This document shows positions 1 through 7,002 of a stretch of DNA of 15,056 nucleotides, in pieces. Each line of letters starts with the position of its first letter. Within the stretch, counting starts at the first letter, position 1. A program made the position numbers and the translations under genes. This DNA comes from Bacteroidales bacterium UBA3143 (GTDB lineage: Bacteria > Bacteroidota > Bacteroidia > Bacteroidales > Dysgonomonadaceae). The stretch lies in NCBI GenBank assembly GCA_002364735.1, contig DEZB01000060.1, positions 1 to 15,056 on the forward strand. Reading direction: 5' to 3'. The notes under the pieces were generated by a model that worked only from the letters and a program-made list of their open reading frames with translations, was not told the origin of the DNA and ran no database searches.

Positions 1-14
1 AAACTTTTTTCAGC

Positions 15-97
15 AGACCCTATTTAATAAAAAGCTCTTCTCTAATTAAATAAAGAGGAGTGGAGTAAAGATATTTCACTTATAAATGTTAGGGTCT
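15..97 (-). terminator. Probable terminator with nested inverted repeats downstream of the M48 gene
   Basis: Reading the minus strand past the protease stop, a hairpin forms from CTCCTCT (60-54) and AGAG-AA-GAG (43-35), 7 bp with a two-base bulge and a ten-base loop. It is followed by CTTTTTATT (35-27). A second, outer pair is AGACCCTA at 15-22 with TAGGGTCT at 90-97, 8 bp perfect. Its inner end touches the first base of the stop codon complement, so the whole 3' untranslated region sits in a potential long stem. Nothing else is seen in bases 1-96. Confidence 0.45.
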
Positions 98-1005
98 TAA
101 AAACTCCATTTATCAGATGTTCTGGCTTCAGGCTTTACACTGGTTCTTATTTTTTGTTCAGTTTTATTTTGTACTCCTTCACCTTGATAATATTTAAGTG
201 CTTCGGACATATTTTCTCTTATTTTCTTAATTCTGTTTTGATCATTAGGATGCGTGCTCATAAACTCAGGACCTGAGTTGCCTCCAGCTTGAGACATCCT
301 TAGCCAAAAATCTTCAGCTGCACGTGGATCATATCCCGCCATAGCCATAAAAATCATCCCCAATTCGTCAGCTTCATATTCATGTTTACGCGAATAGGGG
401 AGCATCACGCCAAGTTGAGATCCAACTCCAAACACAAGCGAGCCAATTTGTTGAGCTGCTGCAGAATTACCTATTAAACCCCCTGCTACTGCTCCTCCAT
501 ATTGCAAAGCCATTTGTTGGCTTATACGTTCATTGGCGTGTTTGGCAACAGCATGAGCTACTTCATGACCCATTACTATTGCTAATCCAGTCTCGTTTTG
601 TGTAATAGGTAATAAACCTTCATACACTACTATTTTGCCACCTGGCATACAAAATGCGTTTACATCTTTGCTCTTAACTAAATTAAATTCCCAGCTGAAA
701 TTTTTCAGCTCAGATTCCAAACCATTATTTCTATAAAATGTTTCAACAGCTGCTGCTACTCTTCTTCCAACACGCTCTACTTCTCTGGCTTGAGCGGTGT
801 TTTTCTCTACAGGTGCGTCTTGTATAAATTCTCGATATTGCTGTAGACTCATTGTAAGTACCTCTTGATCGCCCACAAGCAATAATTGTTTGCGACCCAA
901 AATAGGAACACTGCCACAGGCTTGAAACAATACGCTCAAAATAGCTATTAGCAGTGTGTATTTAATTGTTTTCAAGTGGTAGCTTTTAAAAACGGTTGTT
1001 GTCAT
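97..1005 (-). CDS. M48-family zinc metalloprotease, lipoprotein (BepA/LoiP-like)
   Basis: This is a predicted periplasmic zinc endopeptidase of 302 residues. A basic N-terminus and hydrophobic stretch (about 14-29) lead to a lipobox, LFQAC, with the lipidated Cys at 30. No acidic residues follow that Cys, so I infer a periplasm-facing lipoprotein rather than a surface-exported one. The M48 zinc motif HEVAH is at 147-151 with Glu148 catalytic. The motif HEYEAD at 208-213 supplies the third zinc ligand, probably Glu209, and Asp213. A later HP motif (His252, in THPNDQNRI) matches the position of the inhibitory switch His described for BepA. The segment NAFCMPGG (116-123) is the usual substrate-edge strand before the helix with HEVAH. 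Family members take part in outer-membrane protein quality control. The last ~30 residues are polar and look disordered. No TPR domain is present, so it is closer to LoiP than to full BepA. It is divergent from parC. The exact substrate is unknown. Confidence 0.9.
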   Translation of the reverse strand: MTTTVFKSYHLKTIKYTLLIAILSVLFQACGSVPILGRKQLLLVGDQEVLTMSLQQYREFIQDAPVEKNTAQAREVERVGRRVAAAVETFYRNNGLESELKNFSWEFNLVKSKDVNAFCMPGGKIVVYEGLLPITQNETGLAIVMGHEVAHAVAKHANERISQQMALQYGGAVAGGLIGNSAAAQQIGSLVFGVGSQLGVMLPYSRKHEYEADELGMIFMAMAGYDPRAAEDFWLRMSQAGGNSGPEFMSTHPNDQNRIKKIRENMSEALKYYQGEGVQNKTEQKIRTSVKPEARTSDKWSF

Positions 1006-1151
1006 AATTATGATTCTTAGAAATATAATTTATATAATTGTTGGTGTTTAAATTTTGCACATACTATAGCTTAAACAAAAATAGGGTAAAGAGGTTTAAT
1101 GGATTTGTATAATAATTTTGAAACAAAACAGGTCTTACTCATATTATGATG

Positions 1152-1183
1152 TTTGGAAATCACGCTAAAAATAAATACCTTTG
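1152..1183 (+). promoter_or_regulatory. Upstream parC promoter P1 (Bacteroidota type)
   Basis: TTTG at 1152-1155, a 20 nt spacer, and TACCTTTG at 1176-1183 match the Bacteroidota primary sigma consensus (-33 TTTG, -7 TAnnTTTG). Transcription would start near 1190 and give a leader of about 95 nt before the parC start. Confidence 0.55.
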
Positions 1184-1231
1184 AATGATTTTTACAATTT
1201 TAATTATTCCGGACGTCTGAAAAACAAACTG

Positions 1232-1262
1232 TTTGGGATAACGTCTATGCCTTATATATTTG
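1232..1262 (+). promoter_or_regulatory. Downstream parC promoter P2 (Bacteroidota type)
   Basis: TTTG at 1232-1235, a 19 nt spacer and TATATTTG at 1255-1262 make a full match to the Bacteroidota consensus. It sits 79 bases below P1 and would give a very short leader, about 16-17 nt. That fits the ATG at 1285 as the start. Confidence 0.65.
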
Positions 1263-1284
1263 TTTTTCAACCTATAAATAATAT

Positions 1285-4026
1285 ATGTCTTCTAAAGAAT
1301 CAGATAAGGATGGTATCGATAATATCGACAACCAATCCGAAAACGAAAATAACAAAGAAAGTCTTGAAAGCCAAACGGTGAAAGGGTCTAAATTTGCACA
1401 AAAAATAAGTGAGGACTCGCCTTTGAATTTAACAAAAATGTATCAAGATTGGTTTCTTGATTATGCATCTTATGTAATATTGGAGCGTGCAGTGCCTCAT
1501 TTAAACGACGGTCTTAAGCCAGTGCAGCGACGTATTATGTATTCGATGAAACGAATGGATGATGGGCGATACAATAAGGTTGCAAATATTATTGGTAATA
1601 CCATGCAGTTGCATCCTCACGGAGATGCTTCTATTGGTGATGCTCTGGTACAGTTGGGACAAAAAGACTTGTTGGTAGATTGTCAAGGAAACTGGGGTAA
1701 TATTTTAACAGGCGATGGGTCTGCAGCTCCACGTTATATTGAAGCAAGGCTATCGAAGTTCGCCTTGGAGATTATGTTCAACAACAAGACTACTGAGTTT
1801 AAAACCTCTTACGATGGACGTAATCAAGAACCTGTAACGCTTCCTGTAAAGTTTCCTTTGTTATTGGCTCAAGGTGCCGAAGGTATTGCTGTTGGTCTAT
1901 CGTCAAGAATACTACCACACAACTTTAACGAGCTATGTGAGGCAGCTATTTTATACCTTAATGAGAAAGATTTTAAACTTTATCCTGATTTTTTAACTGG
2001 AGGTTATATAGACGTAGAACGTTATAATGACGGCGAACGGGGTGGAACTGTTAAGGTTAGGGCCAATATTACTAAGTTAGACAATAAAACACTTATCATA
2101 AAAGATATTCCTTTTGGTAAAACAACTGCATCTGTTGTAGACTCAATCTTGAAGGCAAATGATAAGGGCAAGATTAAAATCAGGAAAGTTGATGATATTA
2201 CGGCTCAGAATGTAGAAATACAAATACAGTTAGCTCCAGGTGTCTCATCTGATAAAACTATTGATGCGTTGTACGCTTTTACTGATTGTGAAATTAGTAT
2301 TTCATCTAATTGCTGTGTGATCGAAAACGATAAACCTCACTTTTTAAATGTTAGTCAGTTGCTACGTGCTTCTGTTGATAACACCAAAGAGTTGTTGCGT
2401 CAAGAGTTACTCATTGAAAAATTAGAAAAACAAGAAGCGCTTCTGTTTGCATCGTTAGAAAAAATATTTATAGAAGAGAGAATCTATAAAGATAAAGAGT
2501 TTGAAAATGCTAAAAATATGGATGAGGCTATTGAGCATATCGATTTGAGATTAACTCCATATAAACCCTCCTTTATCAGAGAGATTAATCACGATGATAT
2601 TTTGCGTTTGATGGAAATAAAAATGGCGCGCATTCTTAAATTCAACTCTGACAAAGCAGAAAATATAATAGCAAGATATTTAGACCAAATAACAGAAATA
2701 GATCATAATCTTAACAATTTGATAGATTATACTATATCTTGGTATGCTATGTTAAAAGAGAAGTATGGTAAAGAGTGGCCACGAAGAACGGTAATACGCA
2801 GCTTCGAAACTATTGAAGCTGCCAAAGTAGTTGAAGCCAATGAAAAACTCTATATTAATCGTGAAGAAGGTTTTATAGGTACATCGCTCAAGAAAGATGA
2901 GTTTATAGGTAATTGTTCTCAATTGGACGATGTTATTCTTTTCTATAAAGATGGGAAATACAAAATTGTGAAAGTGAGCGATAAAATGTTTGTGGGTAAG
3001 AATGTATTATTTGCTAATGTCTTCAAACGTAATGATAAACGAACAATTTACAATGTAATTTATAGAAATGGAAAGATTTCACCTCACTACATTAAGCGCT
3101 TTGCTGTGACAAGCATTACGCGTGATAAAGAATATGATATAACACGTGGAAAGCCAGGTTCAAGAATTGCTTACTTTAGTGCAAATCCTAATGGAGAAGC
3201 TGAAACGGTAAAAGTACTGCTTAAGCCAAAGCCTCGATTACGCATACTCTCTTTCGAAAAAGATTTTAGTGAAATAGCTATTAGGGGCAGAGGTGCAATA
3301 GGTAATATATTAACGAAGTCTGAAGTTCACAAAATTACCTTGAAGCAAAAAGGACTCTCTACATTGGGTGGGCGTAAAGTATGGTTCGATCCAGACGTGA
3401 TAAGGCTTAACTACGATGAAAGAGGTATATATTTGGGCGAGTTTCATGGAGATGATAAAATATTGGTTATCATAAAAAATGGAGATTATTATGTCTCGAA
3501 CTTTGATTTAAGCAATCATTTTCCTTCGAATATTCTTAGAATCGAAAAGTTTAAACCAGATAAAGTTTGGACTGCTGCTTTGTATGATGCGGATCAGAAG
3601 TTTACTTATTTAAAACGGTTCACCTTTGAGAACAGTGAAAAGACTATGAATTTTGTAAGCGATAATCCTGAGTCTTCACTGCATTTATTGTCAGATGTTT
3701 ACTATACACGGATTAAAGCTATATTTGGTGGAGATGATGATTTTAGAGATCCTATAGAAATTGATGCTGATGAATTTATTGGCATTAAAAGCTATAGAGC
3801 AAAGGGAAAACGTATTTCAAATTACGAAGTAGCAAGCATAGAAGAGTTAGAGCCGCTACGTTTTCCAGAAATAGAGAGTGATGAAGATATATTGGGATCA
3901 AAGAAAATTGAAATAAGTCCCGAGGACGAAGACGATGATATTGATGCGGAAGTTGGCGCAGATGAAAAGAAACTAAGTAACAATGACATTCGCGATGAAA
4001 TAAGTGGACAAATGAAGTTATTTTAA
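1285..4026 (+). CDS. parC: DNA topoisomerase IV subunit A (GyrA/ParC family)
   Basis: This is the DNA-cleaving subunit of a type IIA topoisomerase, 913 residues. It would work with ParE (not in this window) to decatenate chromosomes. An N-terminal acidic, Asn-rich extension (about 1-45) precedes the winged-helix and tower breakage-rejoining domain. The catalytic tyrosine is Tyr151, in APRYIEARLSKFA. The quinolone-resistance region reads HPHGDASIGD (110-119): Asp119 matches GyrA Asp87, but the Ser83 position is Ala115. The segment LLLAQGAEGIAVGLSS (about 192-207) is typical of the family. Only a degenerate GyrA-box-like sequence, RGRGAIGN (667-674), is present in the C-terminal pinwheel, which favours ParC over GyrA. 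The protein ends in an acidic tail (about 862-907) capped by GQMKLF. The start is supported by P2 lying just upstream. The main alternative is a lineage-specific GyrA-like paralogue. Confidence 0.93.
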   Translation: MSSKESDKDGIDNIDNQSENENNKESLESQTVKGSKFAQKISEDSPLNLTKMYQDWFLDYASYVILERAVPHLNDGLKPVQRRIMYSMKRMDDGRYNKVANIIGNTMQLHPHGDASIGDALVQLGQKDLLVDCQGNWGNILTGDGSAAPRYIEARLSKFALEIMFNNKTTEFKTSYDGRNQEPVTLPVKFPLLLAQGAEGIAVGLSSRILPHNFNELCEAAILYLNEKDFKLYPDFLTGGYIDVERYNDGERGGTVKVRANITKLDNKTLIIKDIPFGKTTASVVDSILKANDKGKIKIRKVDDITAQNVEIQIQLAPGVSSDKTIDALYAFTDCEISISSNCCVIENDKPHFLNVSQLLRASVDNTKELLRQELLIEKLEKQEALLFASLEKIFIEERIYKDKEFENAKNMDEAIEHIDLRLTPYKPSFIREINHDDILRLMEIKMARILKFNSDKAENIIARYLDQITEIDHNLNNLIDYTISWYAMLKEKYGKEWPRRTVIRSFETIEAAKVVEANEKLYINREEGFIGTSLKKDEFIGNCSQLDDVILFYKDGKYKIVKVSDKMFVGKNVLFANVFKRNDKRTIYNVIYRNGKISPHYIKRFAVTSITRDKEYDITRGKPGSRIAYFSANPNGEAETVKVLLKPKPRLRILSFEKDFSEIAIRGRGAIGNILTKSEVHKITLKQKGLSTLGGRKVWFDPDVIRLNYDERGIYLGEFHGDDKILVIIKNGDYYVSNFDLSNHFPSNILRIEKFKPDKVWTAALYDADQKFTYLKRFTFENSEKTMNFVSDNPESSLHLLSDVYYTRIKAIFGGDDDFRDPIEIDADEFIGIKSYRAKGKRISNYEVASIEELEPLRFPEIESDEDILGSKKIEISPEDEDDDIDAEVGADEKKLSNNDIRDEISGQMKLF

Positions 4027-4043
4027 TTAAATGCTTATATTAA

Positions 4044-4101
4044 CATAATGCAAATTGCTGCCACATAATACGTTTAACTTAAAACAGTGAGATGCATTAT
4101 G
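4044..4101. repeat. Inverted repeat CATAATGCA / TGCATTATG between parC and the next gene
   Basis: Perfect 9 bp arms lie at 4044-4052 and 4093-4101 around a 40 nt spacer. The spacer holds another copy of ACATAAT (4063-4069; the first is 4043-4049) and a small GTTT/AAAC stem. No T-run follows, so it is not a typical intrinsic terminator. It could be an operator or an mRNA structure between two same-strand genes. Confidence 0.5.
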
Positions 4102-4144
4102 ATATAATAAGTACAGAGTGATAATCTCAAAAAGAATAGCGAGA

Positions 4145-4993
4145 ATGATGAAAAGAATGGGTTTTGTTTTTGTTTTTTTGTTTTATATTGCTTTTGCAGT
4201 AATAGGACAAGATAAGCTTGCTATCCCCATTAATAAATCGGTTAATCAATCAACTCTATTTGGGATTGGCTCTATGCTCATAACTGATACTTATTTATCT
4301 CCTTTAGAATATAGTGGGATTTCACTTTCGTTGTTGCATGAAAGATTGAATTCTTCTTCTTTATTAAATAATAAGTTGGTTTTTCAACAGCAGTTTTTTC
4401 TACAAGCTTCATCTACCAACAATCCGATAGGTAATGCAAAAACCTATTTTGGGAATCTTGATTACCAATTAAATGGGTTCTATCCCTTTATAAGACAAAA
4501 TTCATTTAGGCTGTATGGAGGTGTTGGTGCTGACTTTGCGCTGGGAGGTATTTACAATATACGCAATGGCAACAACCCAGCCCAACTAAAAACATCCATT
4601 AATTTGAACGCTGCACTATTAGCTTTCTATCAATGGAAGTTGCTTACATTACGTTGGCAGGTATCATCTCCTTTAATAGGTGCTTTTTTCTCTCCAGAAT
4701 ATGGGCACTCTTATTATGAAATATTTGTGTTGGGCAATGATAAAGGAACTATTCATTTCGGATCTCCAGCAAATCAAAGAGGATTGAGAAATTATATCAC
4801 AGCAGATTATCCACTTGGTAAAGTAACCCTCAGAGCAGGATATTTAAGAAACTATTATCGTACAAATGTAAATAACCTTATCACATCCATTTCTTCACAC
4901 CAGTTTGTGATAGGTTTAGTGTTTGAGTCGCTCAACTTTGGAAGACGAGACGTTGAGAAGAACGATTGGCTCAAAAGTGTTTACTACGAATGA
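4145..4993 (+). CDS. Secreted, probably outer-membrane beta-barrel protein (DUF3316-like)
   Basis: A protein of 282 residues from the chosen start, function unknown. The open frame reaches back to a GTG at 4118, but ATG 4145 (or the adjacent ATG 4148) gives a clean signal peptide: Lys/Arg, then hydrophobic residues about 6-20, with likely cleavage near VIG-QDK. The mature part is rich in Gly, Asn, Tyr and Phe with alternating polar and hydrophobic residues, for example RLYGGVGADFALGG and a closing HQFVIGLVFESLNFG. This is typical of small outer-membrane barrels. From memory it resembles the Bacteroidota DUF3316 family, often seen near a topoisomerase A gene, but I could not check this. No promoter was recognised in the 118 nt after parC, so it may be read from the parC promoters. 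No catalytic motif is visible. Confidence 0.75.
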   Translation: MMKRMGFVFVFLFYIAFAVIGQDKLAIPINKSVNQSTLFGIGSMLITDTYLSPLEYSGISLSLLHERLNSSSLLNNKLVFQQQFFLQASSTNNPIGNAKTYFGNLDYQLNGFYPFIRQNSFRLYGGVGADFALGGIYNIRNGNNPAQLKTSINLNAALLAFYQWKLLTLRWQVSSPLIGAFFSPEYGHSYYEIFVLGNDKGTIHFGSPANQRGLRNYITADYPLGKVTLRAGYLRNYYRTNVNNLITSISSHQFVIGLVFESLNFGRRDVEKNDWLKSVYYE

Positions 4994-5017
4994 TGCAAAA
5001 TAATAATCAATTTGTTT

Positions 5018-6193
5018 ATGAATAAAATATATGATTTCGATCAAGTGATTGATCGAAGAAGCACCAATTCAATAAAAGTAGACTCTCTTCAAGATGTTTT
5101 TGGAAGAGCTGACCTTATCCCTCTTTGGGTTGCCGATATGGACTTTTTGTCGCCTCCCGAAATTACTGAAGCTATGAAGATACGTGTTGAGCACGGTGTT
5201 TTTGGTTATGTAAAAACAGATGAAGCTTATTATTCTTCTATCATCAATTGGTTGAAAAATAAGCATGAATGGGCTGTTGACAAAAAAGAATTATCATTTA
5301 TACCAGGAGTTGTTAAAGGAATTGCATTCGCAATTGATGAGTTTACTAATACTGATGATAAGGTTATTATTCAACCTCCAGTTTATCCTCCATTTAAAGG
5401 TACAACGAAAGGATTAAATAGAGCAGTTATTAATAATCCATTGATTTTTGAAAATGGGCAGTACAGAATGGATTTTGATAATTTGCGTGAGATTGCAAAG
5501 TTGGATTGCAAAATACTTATTCTATGCAATCCTCACAATCCAGGAGGAAGGGTATGGACCAAAGAAGAACTCAAAGAATTAGCTGAAATATGTTATGATA
5601 ACGAGATACTTGTTATTTCTGATGAAATTCATTCCGATTTGGCTCTTCCAGGTTTCAAGCATACTCCTTTTGCAACTGTGTCAGAAAAAGCTGCTCAAAA
5701 CTGTATAACGCTGATGGCTCCAAGCAAAACTTTTAATATTGCTGGTATTGTTAGTTCATTTGCAGTAATTGAAAATGTAGAGATAAGAAAACGCTACTTC
5801 AACTATCTCGATGCACGTCAACTGGGCGAAGGCACTATATTTGGATACCTCGCAGCGCAATATGCTTACGAATATGGAGAAGAATGGTTGAATCAAGCCA
5901 TAGCATATATCGATAACAACGTGAAATTTGTTGATAGATATTTTAAGCAAAATATTCCACAAATAAAAGCAATTATACCAGAAGCATCTTTCTTGATTTG
6001 GTTAGATTGTCGTGACTTAAACCTCGCTCAGCCCGAATTGGAGTCTCTTTTTGTTGAAAAAGCAGGTTTGGCATTAAATAGTGGAACTTTTTTTGGTAAA
6101 GAAGGTAAAGGATTTATGAGATTAAATGTAGGATGTCCGCAAAGTACACTCAAAAAAGCTATGGATAATTTAAAAAAAGCCGTAGTTTTGTGA
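5018..6193 (+). CDS. MalY/PatB-family PLP-dependent C-S lyase / aminotransferase
   Basis: A fold-type I PLP enzyme of 391 residues. The family cleaves C-S bonds of cystathionine or cysteine conjugates, and some members act as aminotransferases. The opening MNKIYDFDQVIDRRSTNSIK and LWVADMDF (36-43) are hallmarks of the MalY/PatB group. Other conserved points are PPVYPPF (Tyr123, stacking near PLP), NPHNPGG (171-177, Asn174), SDEIHSD (Asp202, pyridine nitrogen), APSKTFNIAG (Lys237, Schiff base) and FMRLN (Arg368, substrate carboxylate). All expected active-site residues are present. The frame extends to a TTG at 5012, but ATG 5018 gives the standard N-terminus. Only 24 nt separate it from the preceding gene, so co-transcription is likely. 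The likely role is methionine/cysteine metabolism, for example a cystathionine beta-lyase step. The exact substrate is not predictable. Confidence 0.88.
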   Translation: MNKIYDFDQVIDRRSTNSIKVDSLQDVFGRADLIPLWVADMDFLSPPEITEAMKIRVEHGVFGYVKTDEAYYSSIINWLKNKHEWAVDKKELSFIPGVVKGIAFAIDEFTNTDDKVIIQPPVYPPFKGTTKGLNRAVINNPLIFENGQYRMDFDNLREIAKLDCKILILCNPHNPGGRVWTKEELKELAEICYDNEILVISDEIHSDLALPGFKHTPFATVSEKAAQNCITLMAPSKTFNIAGIVSSFAVIENVEIRKRYFNYLDARQLGEGTIFGYLAAQYAYEYGEEWLNQAIAYIDNNVKFVDRYFKQNIPQIKAIIPEASFLIWLDCRDLNLAQPELESLFVEKAGLALNSGTFFGKEGKGFMRLNVGCPQSTLKKAMDNLKKAVVL

Positions 6194-6224
6194 AACAATA
6201 TAGCATTGAGTTGTTATAATGAAT

Positions 6225-6247
6225 TGCTTTTGAAACTAAAAAAAGCA
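6225..6247. repeat. Small hairpin between the PatB-like gene and slyD
   Basis: TGCTTTT (6225-6231) pairs with AAAAGCA (6241-6247) around a 9 nt loop. No T-run follows on the plus strand, so termination is doubtful. No consensus promoter was found for slyD in this 104 nt gap, and read-through from upstream is possible. A purine stretch AAAGAGAGAAA precedes the slyD start. Confidence 0.3.
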
Positions 6248-6297
6248 TACAGCTCTATAATTAATTAATATACACATACTTAAAGAGAGAAACTAAT

Positions 6298-6849
6298 ATG
6301 AAAATTGAAACTAACAGATACGTAACATTAACATACGACTTACACGTTGGTGAGGATGATGAAAGAGAACTAATGGAAAGCGCTACAAAAGAAGTGCCTT
6401 TAGAGTTCATTTTTGGAACAAACTCAATGTTGCAATCATTCGAAAATCAAATTGAAGGAAAAGCAACGGGTGATTCTTTTACATTCACACTTACTCCCGA
6501 AGAAGGATATGGTGATTTTGAAGAAGAAAAAATAATAGAACTTCCTAAAAGTGTTTTTGTGGTAGAAGGTGAAGTTGACGAAGATATTCTTTTTGAAGGA
6601 AATACCATTCCAATGATGGATACTGATGGCAACAAACTTGTTGGATCTATAATTGAAGTGAAAGATGATGTAGTATCAATGGATTTTAATCATCCATTAG
6701 CCGGAGAGACTATGCACTTTGCTGGTGAAGTTGTAGATGTGAGAGATGCAACACCTGAGGAAATTGCAGCATTGTTTGCACCTGAAGGTGGTGGCTGCTC
6801 TGGCTGCTCCGACAGTGGTTGTGGTGACAGAGGTCATGGCTGCAGTTAA
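6298..6849 (+). CDS. slyD: SlyD-type FKBP peptidyl-prolyl isomerase with metal-binding tail
   Basis: A cytoplasmic prolyl cis-trans isomerase and chaperone of 183 residues. The FKBP core is split as in SlyD: about 1-70 (YVTLTYDLHV; PLEFIFGTNSMLQSFENQIEG; FTLTPEEGYG) and about 130-150 (DFNHPLAGETMHF). The insert-in-flap chaperone domain lies between, about 72-128. There is no signal peptide. The tail from 164 is Gly-rich and holds Cys167, Cys170, Cys175, His180 and Cys182. In E. coli SlyD a longer His/Cys tail binds nickel and helps hydrogenase and urease maturation; here the tail is short and Cys-dominated. I infer metal binding, but which metal is unknown. A hairpin terminator follows directly, so slyD ends its transcription unit. 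Confidence 0.92.
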   Translation: MKIETNRYVTLTYDLHVGEDDERELMESATKEVPLEFIFGTNSMLQSFENQIEGKATGDSFTFTLTPEEGYGDFEEEKIIELPKSVFVVEGEVDEDILFEGNTIPMMDTDGNKLVGSIIEVKDDVVSMDFNHPLAGETMHFAGEVVDVRDATPEEIAALFAPEGGGCSGCSDSGCGDRGHGCS

Positions 6850-6874
6850 AAACAAATTCAAAATAAATTAGAAT

Positions 6875-6919
6875 AAAAATCACAGACTGCGTTTTGAACA
6901 CGTGTACTGTGATTTTTTT
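6875..6919 (+). terminator. Intrinsic terminator after slyD
   Basis: AAAAATCACAG (6875-6885) pairs perfectly over 11 bp with CTGTGATTTTT (6907-6917), and the T-run continues to 6919. The 21 nt loop contains the small palindrome ACACGTGT. It lies 26 nt after the slyD stop and separates slyD from aroC. Confidence 0.75.
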
Positions 6920-6943
6920 CTTTCAACCTTTTGAGGGTGAAAA

Positions 6944-6974
6944 TATTCACCAGACAATCTATTTTTAGTGAATA
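6944..6974. repeat. Inverted repeat TATTCAC / GTGAATA in the aroC leader region
   Basis: Perfect 7 bp arms are at 6944-6950 and 6968-6974 with a 17 nt spacer, ending 28 nt before the aroC start. The spacer and right arm include TATTTTTA (6960-6967), one base off the -7 consensus TAnnTTTG, but no -33 element sits at the right distance. It could be an operator over a weak promoter or simply chance in AT-rich DNA. Confidence 0.3.
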
Positions 6975-7002
6975 GATCAAACCCTTATTTAAAGACTAAC
7001 TT

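Noticed and set aside
1020..1052. Possible M48 promoter on the minus strand (TTTA, 21 nt, TATATTTC)
   Set aside because: Both elements deviate from consensus and the implied leader is under 10 nt.
1181..1381. 66-residue frame overlapping the parC start
   Set aside because: It is out of frame with parC, begins inside promoter P1 and shows no domain features.
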